This document shows positions 8,064 to 16,966 of a stretch of 64,000 nt of DNA, piece by piece. The position numbers were made by a program, and so were the translations under genes. Under the pieces are notes generated by a model that ran no database searches, was not told the DNA's origin, and saw nothing but the letters and a program-made list of their open reading frames with translations. Each line of letters starts with the position of its first letter. Positions within the stretch are counted from its first letter, which is position 1. The DNA comes from Mycolicibacterium rhodesiae NBB3 (GTDB taxonomy: Bacteria > Actinomycetota > Actinomycetes > Mycobacteriales > Mycobacteriaceae): positions 4,402,001 through 4,466,000 of the forward strand of contig NC_016604.1 of the NCBI RefSeq assembly GCF_000230895.2. Direction: 5' to 3'.

Positions 8064-9047
8064 CTACTGCGGATGATCGGCCAGGTAGGTCGCCACCGGG
8101 ATCGGCGTTGTCGACATGTAGCCGACGGGCAGCAACACATCGCCGGCGGTGGTGCGGTAGTAGACCTCCCAGCGGTAATAACCGGCGAAGGCAGCCGGAT
8201 CGGCCGCCAGCACACCGGCGTAGTCATGGACCGCGCGGACGTACCGGTCCGAGTTGTTGTACCGGAATATCGCGTTGTCGCGATTGTTGGCAAAGTCATT
8301 TGCGGCGAGATACCGCCCCGCCGCCATGATGCTGTCCCGGAGCGAGTGAATATCGCCACCGTCGCCGTACGCCTCGAATGTGGACGGCAGGAACTGCATT
8401 GGACCCTGTGCTCCCGCTGTGCTGGTGCCTTCGATGCTGCCGAAGCGGGTCTCGATGAGGTGGATCGCCGCCAGATAGTTCCAACCGACGCCGGTAGCAG
8501 CCTCGGCCTCGCGATAGTGCGCCAGCAATGCGTCCGCCGGGGCAGGAGCCACGATCCGCCACGCCGGGACCGTGTCCTTCACCTCCGTCATCGGATACAG
8601 CTGTCGCCGAGCGTCGACGTTGAGGTCGTAGGTCGCGATGAGCCACGGTGGAATTCGAGGGCGGATGATCGGGTCCCACTCGGGGGTGCGTCCGATGGCC
8701 CGGTAGGCCGCCTGCTGACGCCGTGCCGCTGAAGTGAGCGCCGGTTCCGGTGTCGACGGGGCTCGTAGCGCTTGCTCGTCGGCGACGAGATCGTCGGCGA
8801 GCTGAGCGGGGTCGGAAGCGATCGCGGGCTGCGCACCCAGCGGAATGGTGGCCGGACCGGGAGAGGTCGGCTGGTCCAACGTCTGGGCGGGGATGCTGCT
8901 GGGCGCTACCGTGGGTTCTGGTGGCGCAGCGGGCGGCGCACTGTGCGTGCAGCCCGCCAACAGGCAGGCTCCGGCGACGAAGATCAGGAGCTGATGCCGA
9001 GCACCTTTGCGACACCGTTGTTCACGCACCGTCCGAGTGTGTCTCAT
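8064..9047 (-). CDS. Lipoprotein lytic murein transglycosylase
   Basis: 327 residues with the ATG at 9045-9047 (a TTG at 9077 is possible but less likely). A lipoprotein signal ends at LLAGC with Cys33 as the lipidated residue, followed by a Pro/Ala-rich linker. The C-terminal half carries an MltB/SLT-like domain: GVGWNYLAAIHLIETRFG with the probable catalytic Glu, then the STAGAQGPMQFLPSTF motif typical of lytic transglycosylases. It should cleave glycan strands of peptidoglycan outside the membrane. The gene is divergent from the Dabb-domain gene at 9107, leaving a 59-bp promoter region. Confidence 0.9.
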   Translation of the reverse strand: MRHTRTVREQRCRKGARHQLLIFVAGACLLAGCTHSAPPAAPPEPTVAPSSIPAQTLDQPTSPGPATIPLGAQPAIASDPAQLADDLVADEQALRAPSTPEPALTSAARRQQAAYRAIGRTPEWDPIIRPRIPPWLIATYDLNVDARRQLYPMTEVKDTVPAWRIVAPAPADALLAHYREAEAATGVGWNYLAAIHLIETRFGSIEGTSTAGAQGPMQFLPSTFEAYGDGGDIHSLRDSIMAAGRYLAANDFANNRDNAIFRYNNSDRYVRAVHDYAGVLAADPAAFAGYYRWEVYYRTTAGDVLLPVGYMSTTPIPVATYLADHPQ

Positions 9048-9106
9048 CGGCGCCCACTCCGTGACGGACCCTGTCAATTCGAGCTTTCTGGGCGTCTACT
9101 GGGAGC

Positions 9107-9517
9107 GTGGATCGACAGCCGTCCGGGATCACGCACATCGTGGCGTTCAGGTACCGACCGAGCACTACGGACGAGCAACGAGCCGAAGTCTTGAACAGGT
9201 TCTTGGCGCTGAAGGAAGGGTGCAAGCGTGCGGGGGAGAACTACATTGTCTCGCTGACAGGTGGGGATTGCACCGGAAGCCCGGAGGGGCTCACAGCGGG
9301 CTTTCAGCAGGCCTTCATCGTGACGTTCAAGGATCGCGGCGATTTCGAGTACTACCTGGGCGCACCATTTGCGTCGCCCTTCGATCCCGCCCACGACAAG
9401 TTCAAGAAGTTCGCAATTCCGCTGCTGTCTGTCGATGAGCAGGGAAACACGAACGGCGCCATGGTGTTCGACTTCTGTCACACCAACGGCCTGATGTCAG
9501 CGGGCGGGTATCGATAG
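9107..9517 (+). CDS. Dabb (stress-responsive alpha/beta barrel) domain protein
   Basis: 136 residues starting with GTG at 9107. It opens with ITHIVAFRYRPSTTDEQ, typical of Dabb proteins, which are small dimeric ferredoxin-like barrels. It continues with the characteristic FIVTFKDRGDFEYYL helix-strand segment and a PAHDKFKKF segment. Members range from stress proteins to polyketide cyclases, so the reaction cannot be given. No operon partner. Confidence 0.8.
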   Translation: MDRQPSGITHIVAFRYRPSTTDEQRAEVLNRFLALKEGCKRAGENYIVSLTGGDCTGSPEGLTAGFQQAFIVTFKDRGDFEYYLGAPFASPFDPAHDKFKKFAIPLLSVDEQGNTNGAMVFDFCHTNGLMSAGGYR

Positions 9518-9525
9518 GCGCGGCG

Positions 9526-9681
9526 CTAGAACCAGACTTTTCGACCGCCGACCGGGCGGCCGACGGCGCCGAGAATCCACAGCACAACGCCGACCACGAT
9601 GAGGATCGCGCCGATGGTGTACAGAATCGACAAGCTGGTGAAATAGCCGATCAGCAACAGGATGATGCCGAGGATGATCAT
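9526..9681 (-). CDS. Small hydrophobic membrane protein (DUF6131-like)
   Basis: 51 residues from the ATG at 9679-9681, preceded by a purine-rich AAGAGAAGAG. Almost the whole protein is hydrophobic: two short membrane segments (IILGIILLLIGYF and GAILIVVGVVLWILGAV), then GRPVGGRKVWF. Very similar small proteins are widespread in actinobacteria. The frame stays open to 9978, but the longer version has no supporting features. Confidence 0.7.
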   Translation of the reverse strand: MIILGIILLLIGYFTSLSILYTIGAILIVVGVVLWILGAVGRPVGGRKVWF

Positions 9682-9822
9682 GGTCAGACTCTTCTCTTGT
9701 GCGGGCTGCGTTGAAACCAACGACGATGTACTTACCGAAAATTGACGGTCTGAAACATTTGCACCACCAGCCCCGTGCCACACTGACTGCGGCGCCATCG
9801 GACCGTCGCCGAGGAGATTCGA

Positions 9823-11103
9823 ATGGCTTGGGATTTCAGCACCGAACCGGAGTTTCAGCGCAAACTCGACTGGGTCAAGCAATTCTGCGAGGAGAAGGTC
9901 GAGCCACTCGACCACGTTTTTCCGCATGCCGTGCGCTTGCCCGACCCCGCAGTGAAAGCCTATGTGCGCGAACTGCAACAGGAAGTCAAGGATCAGGGCC
10001 TATGGGCGATCTTCCTCGACGAGGAACTCGGCGGGCCAGGGTTCGGTCAACTGAAGCTCGGTTTGCTCAACGAGGTGATCGGACGCTACGCCGGGGCCCC
10101 GCACATGTTCGGCGCGTCTGCACCCGATACGGGGAACATGGAGATGCTCGCCGCCTACGGGACCGAGGAGCAGAAGGAGCGGTGGCTGAAGCCGCTGCTC
10201 AACCAGGACATCTTCTCGGCCTACTCGATGACCGAACCGCAGGGCGGCAGCGATCCCAACCTCTTCAGGACGACCGCCGTGCGCTACGGCGACGAGTGGG
10301 TGATCAACGGCGAGAAGTGGTTCACCTCCGCGGGCCGCGTCGCCGACATCCTTTTCGTGATGTGCACCAACGGCATGTTCGTGGTGCCGCGGGACACGCC
10401 GGGTGTGGAGATCATGCCCGAGCCGCGCAACCACAACCACATCATCTACCGCGATGTGCGGGTGCCGCTCGACCATCTCCTCGGCCCGGAGGACGGCGCA
10501 AAGACGTTGGCGCAGAGGCGTCTTGGTGGCGGCCGCATCCATCACGCGATGCGTACCATCGCGCAGTGCAACCTCGCGTTCGACATGATGTGCGAGCGGG
10601 CGCTGTCGCGTGAGTCGCACGGCAGGCTCATCTCCGATCACCAGATGGTGCAGGAGAAGATCGCCGAGTCCTACGCGATGATCAAGATGCTGCGCCTGTT
10701 CGTCCTCGAGACGGCGTGGAAGATCGACAACACCTCCACCCAGGAGGCCCGCACCGAGATCGCGGCCGTCAAGTTCACGATGTCCAAAACGCTGCGCGAG
10801 GTCTCGTTCAACGCACTGCACATCCTCGGATCGCTGGGTACCACCGACCTGACCCCGATCCAGGCGATGTACGCGGCTGCGCCGACGATGGGCATCGCCG
10901 ACGGTGTCGACGAGGTGCACAAAGCCACCGTGGCCCGGCGCGTCCTCGGTAACTACACACGCCACGAGGGCAACTTCCCGACCGAATTCCTGCCCTACAA
11001 GAGGGAGGAGGCGCGGAAGAAGATGCAGCCGCTGCTCGACGCGCGCCCCGAACTGGCCGCCGCGGCCGAGGCGTACCAGAAGTATCTCGGTCGCCGTCGC
11101 TAG
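9823..11103 (+). CDS. Acyl-CoA dehydrogenase (FadE family)
   Basis: 426 residues, full length for the family. The flavin and substrate motifs are present: YSMTEPQGGSDP (about 135-146) and WVINGEKWFTSAG (about 163-175). The C-terminal helical domain has MGIADGVDEVHKATVARRVL, similar to the ACAD10/11 group. A GAGGAG lies just before the ATG. Expected reaction: FAD-dependent alpha,beta-desaturation of an acyl-CoA in the cytoplasm. The neighbours give no pathway clue. Confidence 0.93.
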   Translation: MAWDFSTEPEFQRKLDWVKQFCEEKVEPLDHVFPHAVRLPDPAVKAYVRELQQEVKDQGLWAIFLDEELGGPGFGQLKLGLLNEVIGRYAGAPHMFGASAPDTGNMEMLAAYGTEEQKERWLKPLLNQDIFSAYSMTEPQGGSDPNLFRTTAVRYGDEWVINGEKWFTSAGRVADILFVMCTNGMFVVPRDTPGVEIMPEPRNHNHIIYRDVRVPLDHLLGPEDGAKTLAQRRLGGGRIHHAMRTIAQCNLAFDMMCERALSRESHGRLISDHQMVQEKIAESYAMIKMLRLFVLETAWKIDNTSTQEARTEIAAVKFTMSKTLREVSFNALHILGSLGTTDLTPIQAMYAAAPTMGIADGVDEVHKATVARRVLGNYTRHEGNFPTEFLPYKREEARKKMQPLLDARPELAAAAEAYQKYLGRRR

Positions 11104-11212
11104 TTGGGCGAATCCGGCGCGCCAACCGACCGCAGCGGTGCGTCAGCGCGCCGAATCCGCCGAGCCGGCGCAAGCCACCGATAGACCATCGGTGAAACCG
11201 TAGGGTGACACC

Positions 11213-11401
11213 ATGCGGATCGCCATCGTTGTGCTGGGCCTGCTCGTCGCGTTCTTCGGGATCGTGTTCACCCTGCAAGGATTCGGTGTCATCGTGAGCG
11301 ACAGCCCGATGACCAACACCACCACGTGGTCCATCCTCGGCCCGATCATCGCGGTGGTCGGCATCGTTCTGGCCGTGGGCGCGTCGCGCCGCCGCGGCTA
11401 A
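11213..11401 (+). CDS. Small two-helix membrane protein
   Basis: 62 residues with two hydrophobic helices (IVVLGLLVAFFGIVFTL and ILGPIIAVVGIVLAVG) and a basic C-terminus RRRG. The preceding 110 bases after the acyl-CoA dehydrogenase hold no other gene. Its stop codon overlaps that of the convergent lipoprotein gene (shared bases 11398-11401). Function unknown. Confidence 0.65.
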   Translation: MRIAIVVLGLLVAFFGIVFTLQGFGVIVSDSPMTNTTTWSILGPIIAVVGIVLAVGASRRRG

Positions 11402-11913
11402 CGGCTGCGCGCTGAACCGGTCAGCTGTCGGCCGTCGCGGGCCTGCAGTAGGCAGATGACGGTGCTCGGGAGCGGGTTGGCCGACGTCCGATCCTGATTC
11501 GAGTCGATCAGGTACGTCACCGTGAACGCGTCGTCGCCGGGGCGCCCGGTGTAGTCGACGACCCCGGCAGCGCACTGGCTGTCGGCGACATCGGCGATCG
11601 CCGCGTTCACCTCCGTCGGAGCGCGCAGGAAGACCTCTCCGGCGTGTGGGCGGGTGCAGTCGACGAGGTCGACCGACACCTCGCCGGCCTCGACGTGGGG
11701 GAGCGCGACGAGGCAGTCTCCGACGTCGAGATCGAACCAGTCCTTGGCGCGCGGTTCAGGCGTGGCCGGTGGGGCGGATGTGAAGGTCGATTCTGGTGTG
11801 GTGTAGGTCTCAGCGGTCGATGTCGAAATCGGCTTTTCGGTGGCAGAACCGCAGGCCACCAGGGTCGTCGCGGCGATCGCCACGCACGAGATCGCCACGC
11901 CCGGGTGCCACAT
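11398..11913 (-). CDS. Septum-formation-like lipoprotein
   Basis: 171 residues from the ATG at 11911-11913, preceded by a good GGAGG. The signal ends in TTLVACG, giving a lipidated Cys at about residue 21. A Ser/Thr/Pro-rich linker is followed by a compact domain with DLDVGDCLVALP and conserved-looking cysteines (DCTRPHAGEVF, DSQCAAG, VICLLQ). This resembles the septum-formation/DUF4190-associated extracellular domains of actinobacteria, but I cannot confirm the family. It sits on the outer face of the membrane. The frame stays open to 12093, but the extra residues precede the signal and are rejected. Confidence 0.75.
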   Translation of the reverse strand: MWHPGVAISCVAIAATTLVACGSATEKPISTSTAETYTTPESTFTSAPPATPEPRAKDWFDLDVGDCLVALPHVEAGEVSVDLVDCTRPHAGEVFLRAPTEVNAAIADVADSQCAAGVVDYTGRPGDDAFTVTYLIDSNQDRTSANPLPSTVICLLQARDGRQLTGSARSR

Positions 11914-12083
11914 CGGCCGCCTCCTCGGTCTGTGTGTAACACCTCGGTCGGGCCGGCGATGAATGTTGTGAGACTGGAGCATGCGAGGCGCTTCTGTTTC
12001 CAGGCAGGCATCGGGGGCGATGGCATGGCAGCCCTGGCAGCAGTGGTGATCCGCATACCGCTCCTCGACCGAAGGAGTTAACC

Positions 12084-13655
12084 GTGGGTGCACCCCTCGA
12101 ATTTTGCTCGAAGCGCGGCGTGGTCGCCGTGCTGGCGTCCGGCGTCGTGATCTCCCTGACGGCGCTCACCGGGGGGATCGCCCCGGCCTTCGCGCAGCCT
12201 GGCGATGACAGCGGCGCGACGACCACCGTCGTCGCACCCGAGCCCGAAGCCACCGCCCCCGAGCCCGAAGCGACCCAGGCCCCCGCCGAGGTGCCGCAGG
12301 CGCCGGTGGAGACGCAAGCGCCACAGATCCCGACGCAGGTCCAGCTGCCTGAGACGCAGGCGACCGCGGAGGTCGAGGCAACCGCGACGGCAGAGGCGCC
12401 CGCGACGACGGTCGCTCCGTCGAGCACAGTCGCGCCGGCAGAGCCCAGCGAGACCGCGGTGACGACGACTGCGCAGGCCCCGGTCACAACCACCGCGCCG
12501 GCCACCACTTCGGCCGAGACGCCGTCCACCACCGCGAGCGCGGAATCGTCGACGGCGGCCACCACGACGTCGGCCGCGCCCACGTCGGAGACAAGCGCGA
12601 CCACTGCCACGTCGTCGCCTAGCGCCACCGCGTCTTCGACGACCGAGTCGGCGTCCAACAGTGATGACTCCGAGACGCCGACGGTGTCCATCGAGCAGGC
12701 CGCCAAGATCGAGACGGTCCTGCCTCAGACGCTGGAAGCTCCGGCGGCGGACGTCGAACTCGCCAGCAAGGCAGCGATTGTCGACGAGACGATCCCTGCC
12801 GCGGCGCCCGAGCAGGATCTCGCATCGTTCTCGAACTCGATCCAAACCAGCCTGAAGCTTCCGGGTCTCGACGTGAACACCAGCGCCACCACGAACTTCG
12901 CCGTGGACCCGCCGCTCGAGCTGGTCAGCCCGGTCAAGCAGTGGCGGCCGGAGTGGGTGCAGTACGACGAGTACTACCGCCCGATCATCATCAACCCGTA
13001 TCGCGATCCGGTGCGCATCGTTTACATGTACGAGATGCAGCCGCGGATCATGATCGTCCCGCCGATGGGCAGGATGATGTTCGAGGCGGCCCAGTACGCG
13101 GCGTACAGCTTCACCGCGGCCGTGCTCTCGCCGGTCGTTGCGGCCGCCAACGTCGCGCAGACCCTCACCAACATCGCGGTCGGCAGCTTCTTCGGTGGCG
13201 GCTACTACCCAGGCGTCGGAATGCCTCCGCCGCCGCCCCCGCCGCCGGTGCTGCGGTACGACAACGTGCCGGTGCTCGTGAACTACAGCAACGCCAGGTA
13301 CGAGCCGTTCCGGGTGCGCCAGATCGTCGACGTCGGCACTGACGCCCAGTTCGGTGAGAACAAGGTTCTGCTCGACGGCGTCACCCCCGCGTGGGGTGTG
13401 TGGTCCCAGGGTCCCGGCGGCGAGCGGACCTTCGAGGTACACCGCACGCAGCAGTTCCCCGGTCTCGGGGCGCCCGCCGAGGGTCCGCTGCCGGGTGACT
13501 ACAAGCTGAAGCTGGCATCGGATGAAGCCTCGACCGGCGGTTTGACCGGCAGGGACATCTTCCTGATGGTGTCGGCCGGTGTCATCGGCACGCTGGGCTT
13601 CGGTGCCATCGGATTGGCGTTCTTCCTGGGGCGCAGGCGAAACCAGGGAATCTGA
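12084..13655 (+). CDS. Secreted/membrane-anchored Ala-Thr-Pro-rich protein
   Basis: 523 residues from the GTG at 12084, with an AAGGAG ribosome site. A signal peptide ends around PAFAQ (residue 38). Residues about 40-195 are a mucin-like Pro/Glu/Ala then Thr/Ala/Ser-rich stretch. Residues about 280-490 form a folded domain rich in Tyr and Pro (YDEYYRPIIINPYRDPVRI, a run of prolines near 385, FEVHRTQQFPGLG). A C-terminal membrane helix (IFLMVSAGVIGTLGFGAIGLA) is followed by RRRNQ. This indicates an envelope protein with a long extended stalk. Function unknown. A strong hairpin follows. Confidence 0.8.
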   Translation: MGAPLEFCSKRGVVAVLASGVVISLTALTGGIAPAFAQPGDDSGATTTVVAPEPEATAPEPEATQAPAEVPQAPVETQAPQIPTQVQLPETQATAEVEATATAEAPATTVAPSSTVAPAEPSETAVTTTAQAPVTTTAPATTSAETPSTTASAESSTAATTTSAAPTSETSATTATSSPSATASSTTESASNSDDSETPTVSIEQAAKIETVLPQTLEAPAADVELASKAAIVDETIPAAAPEQDLASFSNSIQTSLKLPGLDVNTSATTNFAVDPPLELVSPVKQWRPEWVQYDEYYRPIIINPYRDPVRIVYMYEMQPRIMIVPPMGRMMFEAAQYAAYSFTAAVLSPVVAAANVAQTLTNIAVGSFFGGGYYPGVGMPPPPPPPPVLRYDNVPVLVNYSNARYEPFRVRQIVDVGTDAQFGENKVLLDGVTPAWGVWSQGPGGERTFEVHRTQQFPGLGAPAEGPLPGDYKLKLASDEASTGGLTGRDIFLMVSAGVIGTLGFGAIGLAFFLGRRRNQGI

Positions 13656-13665
13656 GTCCGCTCGG

Positions 13666-13694
13666 AAGGGCGCCGGCAGCTAGCCGGCGCCCTT
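13666..13694. terminator. Bidirectional terminator hairpin between convergent genes
   Basis: A perfect 12-bp stem, AAGGGCGCCGGC at 13666-13677 and its complement at 13683-13694, has a 5-base loop. It lies between the convergent genes ending at 13655 (+) and 13680 (-). The TAG stop codon of the minus-strand SDR gene is in the loop, so the terminator overlaps the end of that coding sequence. There is no real U-tract, as is usual in mycobacteria. Confidence 0.75.
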
Positions 13695-14420
13695 TCCGTT
13701 GTCCACCCGATAGACGGCGCCGTGGATAGCCGCGGCGTCGTCACTGGCAAGGAACGCAACGGATTTGGCGACGTCGACGGGATCCATGAATCCACGCGGC
13801 GACGCGATCCGCAGGATCAGGTCCCAGTCGGCGTTCGCGGGCGCGGTGAACTCGGTGGCCTGCGGGGTTGGCATGCCGCCCGGACAGATCGCGTTCACCC
13901 GGATCTTCTCCTTGGTGAACTCGATCGCCAGGGCGCGGGTCAGCCCGACCAGACCGTGCTTGGCCGCGCAGTATCCCGCCGAGTACACCTCACCCTCCAC
14001 GCCCGCGATCGACGTGACGTTGACGATGTTGCCCGCGGTCTCCAACAGATGGGGCAGCGCGGCGCGGCAGAGGTAGAACGGCCCGTTGAGGTTTACCGCG
14101 AGATCGCGGTCCCACTCCTCGTCGGTCATCGTCGTGGTGTGGCGCATCTGGTGGTACCCCGCGACGTTCACCAGGATGTCGAGGCGCCCGAACGCATCGA
14201 CGGTCTGCGCGACGGCGTCGCGGCAGGCGTCAGGTGACGAGATGTCCACCGACGCGTACTTGCCGCCCGGCACGTCGGTGAAGACCGCCGCCATCTCGTC
14301 GGCCCTGCGGGCGATGCCGAAGACCTTCGCGCCCCGCTCCGCGAAAACCTGCGCCACGACGGCGCCCAATCCTGACGAGACGCCGGTGATCAACGCGACC
14401 TTGTCGCTGAGCTGAGTCAT
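13680..14420 (-). CDS. Short-chain dehydrogenase/reductase (SDR)
   Basis: 246 residues from the ATG at 14418-14420. Classical SDR motifs: GVSSGLG (NAD(P) loop), NVAGY (in place of NNAG), Ser of NVTSIAGVEG and YCAAKHG (catalytic Tyr and Lys). The C-terminus IHGAVYRVDNGKG is typical. The substrate is unknown. The stop codon lies in the loop of the terminator hairpin. It is separated from the ABC operon upstream by only about 25 bases on the same strand side, but the ABC gene reads the same way and ends at 14445, so co-transcription is possible. Confidence 0.9.
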   Translation of the reverse strand: MTQLSDKVALITGVSSGLGAVVAQVFAERGAKVFGIARRADEMAAVFTDVPGGKYASVDISSPDACRDAVAQTVDAFGRLDILVNVAGYHQMRHTTTMTDEEWDRDLAVNLNGPFYLCRAALPHLLETAGNIVNVTSIAGVEGEVYSAGYCAAKHGLVGLTRALAIEFTKEKIRVNAICPGGMPTPQATEFTAPANADWDLILRIASPRGFMDPVDVAKSVAFLASDDAAAIHGAVYRVDNGKGAG

Positions 14421-14444
14421 GGCGATCACCTTAGGTGGTGACGG

Positions 14445-16061
14445 CTATGTCGAAACGCGTGGCCGCTCCGGCGGAACAGCGGCGAGAAGCCCGCGGGTGT
14501 AGTCGTGTTCAGGGGCGGCGAACAACTCGGCGGCCGGACGATGCTCGACCGCCGCGCCGTCGCGCATCACCAGGACGTCGTGGCTCACCTGCTGAACCAC
14601 CGCGAGATCGTGCGCGATGAACAAATACGTCAACCCCATTTCTCGCTGCAGGGCGCCGAGCAGTTCGAGCACCCGTGCCTGCACCGAAACATCCAGCGAC
14701 GCAGTGGCTTCGTCCAGGATGAGCAACTCGGGTTCGCCTGCCAGCGCACGCGCGATGCTGACCCGCTGGCGCTCGCCTCCGGACAGCTCGTGTGGATAGC
14801 GTTGCGCGAACGACGTTGGGAGCCCGACGAGTTCGAGCAGCTCGTCGACTCGGGCCTTGCGTGCTTGCTTGCCGTCGACCACGCGATGTACCCGCAGCGG
14901 TTCGTTGATCGCCGTTCCGACGCGGGCGCGGGGATTGAGCGTCGAGAAGGGATCTTGGAAGACCAGGCTGATTCGCCTGCGTAGCGACTTCTCTGCGGAG
15001 CCGCGCACACCGATGACGTCGTCACCATCCAGCGTCGCCACGCCCGCGTCGGGTTTCACCAGGCCGGTGAGTGCGGCGGCCACCGTCGACTTGCCGGACC
15101 CCGATTCGCCGACGAGGCCGAGTGTGGTTCCCCGGCGGATCGCGAACGACAGGTCCTTCACCGCATGCACCGTCGACTTGCCGACAGGTGTCCGCACGTC
15201 GAAACGTACGTCGAGGCCATCGACGTCGAGCACAGCCTCGGCGTCGGCCGGCGGCGGTGGGGGACCGCTGGCGCCGACGACGGGGCGCGCCTGCAAGAGC
15301 TCGCGTGTGTAGGGCTGCTGTGGTCGATCGAAGATGTCGATGACCGGCGCCTGCTCGACCGGGTCGCCGTTCTGCAGGACGGTGACCTCGTCGGCGACCT
15401 GGCCGATGACGCCGAGGTCGTGGCTGATCCACACCACCGCGGTGCCGAAGTCGCGCTGTAGCTCGCGCACGAGTTCGATGATCTGCGCCTGGGTCGTGAC
15501 GTCCAGAGCGGTGGTGGGCTCGTCGGCGATCAACACCTCCGGGTCGCACGCCATCGCGATCGCGATCATCACGCGCTGCTTCTGTCCGCCGGAGAGCTGA
15601 TGCGGATATGCATGCAGTCGCGTCTCCGGATCGGGTAGGCCCACCGCCTCCAACAACTCGAGCGCCCGGCTGTTCGCCTGTCTGCGCGTCATACGGCGAT
15701 GCGCCTCAAGGGATTCCGTGATCTGACGTTCGAGTGTCAACAGCGGGTTCAGCGATGTTCCCGGATCTTGGAAGACGAAGCCGATCCGGCCGCCGTGCAC
15801 AGAGCGCAGCACGCGGTCGGAGGCGCCGACGAGCTGCACGTCACCCTGCCCGCCGGCCAGTGTGCTCGTACCGGTGACCGCTGCTCCTGGCGCGTCGAGC
15901 AACCCGGTCGCCGCCAGCACCGTCATCGACTTGCCGGATCCCGACTCGCCGACGATGCCCAGCGTCTGCTCGCGCTCCACGTCGAACGAGATGCCGTGCA
16001 CGATCTCGCGTGTGCCGATGCGCACCCGCAGGTCGCGCACACTCAAAGCCGAGGCGCTCAC
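14445..16061 (-). CDS. Peptide/nickel-type ABC transporter, fused double ATPase subunit
   Basis: 538 residues with two nucleotide-binding domains in one chain (DppD-DppF fusion). Each has a Walker A (GESGSGKS, near residue 36 and again near 315), a signature (LSGGQKQR and LSGGERQR) and a Walker B (VLIADEPTTALD and LLILDEATASLD). It powers import through the two permeases encoded upstream. The GTG start overlaps the permease stop by 4 bases (GTGA). It is last gene of a four-gene operon. Confidence 0.95.
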   Translation of the reverse strand: MSASALSVRDLRVRIGTREIVHGISFDVEREQTLGIVGESGSGKSMTVLAATGLLDAPGAAVTGTSTLAGGQGDVQLVGASDRVLRSVHGGRIGFVFQDPGTSLNPLLTLERQITESLEAHRRMTRRQANSRALELLEAVGLPDPETRLHAYPHQLSGGQKQRVMIAIAMACDPEVLIADEPTTALDVTTQAQIIELVRELQRDFGTAVVWISHDLGVIGQVADEVTVLQNGDPVEQAPVIDIFDRPQQPYTRELLQARPVVGASGPPPPPADAEAVLDVDGLDVRFDVRTPVGKSTVHAVKDLSFAIRRGTTLGLVGESGSGKSTVAAALTGLVKPDAGVATLDGDDVIGVRGSAEKSLRRRISLVFQDPFSTLNPRARVGTAINEPLRVHRVVDGKQARKARVDELLELVGLPTSFAQRYPHELSGGERQRVSIARALAGEPELLILDEATASLDVSVQARVLELLGALQREMGLTYLFIAHDLAVVQQVSHDVLVMRDGAAVEHRPAAELFAAPEHDYTRGLLAAVPPERPRVST

Positions 16062-16966
16062 TTTGCTCTCTCCAGCGATTTTCGCTCCTTGCGTGCGCGG
16101 GCTTCGATCATCGTGCGCTGCTTGGGATCCAGGACGTCACGCAGGCCGTCGCCCAGCAGGTTGAACGCCAGCACCGTCACGAAGATGGCGGCACCGGGGA
16201 ACACCGCCATCCACCACGCCATCGTCACGAAGCCCTGCGAGTCGAAGATCATCCGACCCAACGAAGGTTGCGGCGGTTGAATTCCCAGACCGAGAAACGA
16301 CAGTGCGGCTTCGGACAGGATCGCGAACGCCAACGACAAAGAGGTCTGAACCACCAGCGGCCCTGCGATGTTCGGCAGGATATGCCGTCCGAGGATGTAC
16401 AGGTGGCCCGTGCCCATGCTGCGCGAGACGGAGACATACGGCTCGACACGCACACCCAGCGTGCTCGCACGCGCGACGCGGGCGAAGATCGGCGTGTAGA
16501 CGACGCCGATTGCCAGGATCGTGGTCGTCACCCCGGGGCCGAGGACGGCGACCACCGCCAATGCCAGGAGCAGGACCGGGAACGCGAACATGACGTCGAC
16601 GATCCGCATGAAGATCGTGTCCAGCCATCCGCCGCGATATCCGGAGACGACGCCGATCGTCACACCAGCGACGGCCGCGAACGCGACGCTGATGACCGCC
16701 ACTCGCATGGACGCCTGTGTCGCGACGAGCACACGCGAGAACACGTCGCGTCCCAACTCGTCGGTTCCGAACCAATGCGCACCGCTTGGCGCCTGCAGCG
16801 CATCGGGCACGTTGACGTCGTTGATGCCATACGGCGCAATCCAATTCGCTGTCACCGCGGCGAACGAGACGACGAGCAGTATCGCGACGCTGACGACCGT
16901 GACCGGGTTGCCCAGCAGCAGGCGCCACGAGGACATCCTGGAGCTGGTGTCGGCGGCGGAGCTCAT
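16058..16966 (-). CDS. Peptide-type ABC transporter permease (DppC/OppC class)
   Basis: 302 residues from the ATG at 16964-16966, overlapping the upstream permease stop (ATGA). The frame is open to 17380 but the extra part is a shadow. It has the N-terminal OppC-type region with HWFGTDELGRDVFSR, then five to six membrane helices with the EAA-type loop (ARASTLGVRVEPYVSVSRSMG). It forms the import channel with the DppB-type subunit. The C-terminus is cytoplasmic and basic (ARKERKSLERAK). Confidence 0.94.
   Translation of the reverse strand: MSSAADTSSRMSSWRLLLGNPVTVVSVAILLVVSFAAVTANWIAPYGINDVNVPDALQAPSGAHWFGTDELGRDVFSRVLVATQASMRVAVISVAFAAVAGVTIGVVSGYRGGWLDTIFMRIVDVMFAFPVLLLALAVVAVLGPGVTTTILAIGVVYTPIFARVARASTLGVRVEPYVSVSRSMGTGHLYILGRHILPNIAGPLVVQTSLSLAFAILSEAALSFLGLGIQPPQPSLGRMIFDSQGFVTMAWWMAVFPGAAIFVTVLAFNLLGDGLRDVLDPKQRTMIEARARKERKSLERAK

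Noticed and set aside
12078..13442. 454-codon open frame on the minus strand opposite the Ala-Thr-Pro-rich protein gene
   Set aside because: Arg/Gly-rich low-complexity product without domains; a GC-rich antisense shadow of a gene that has a ribosome site, signal peptide and membrane helix.
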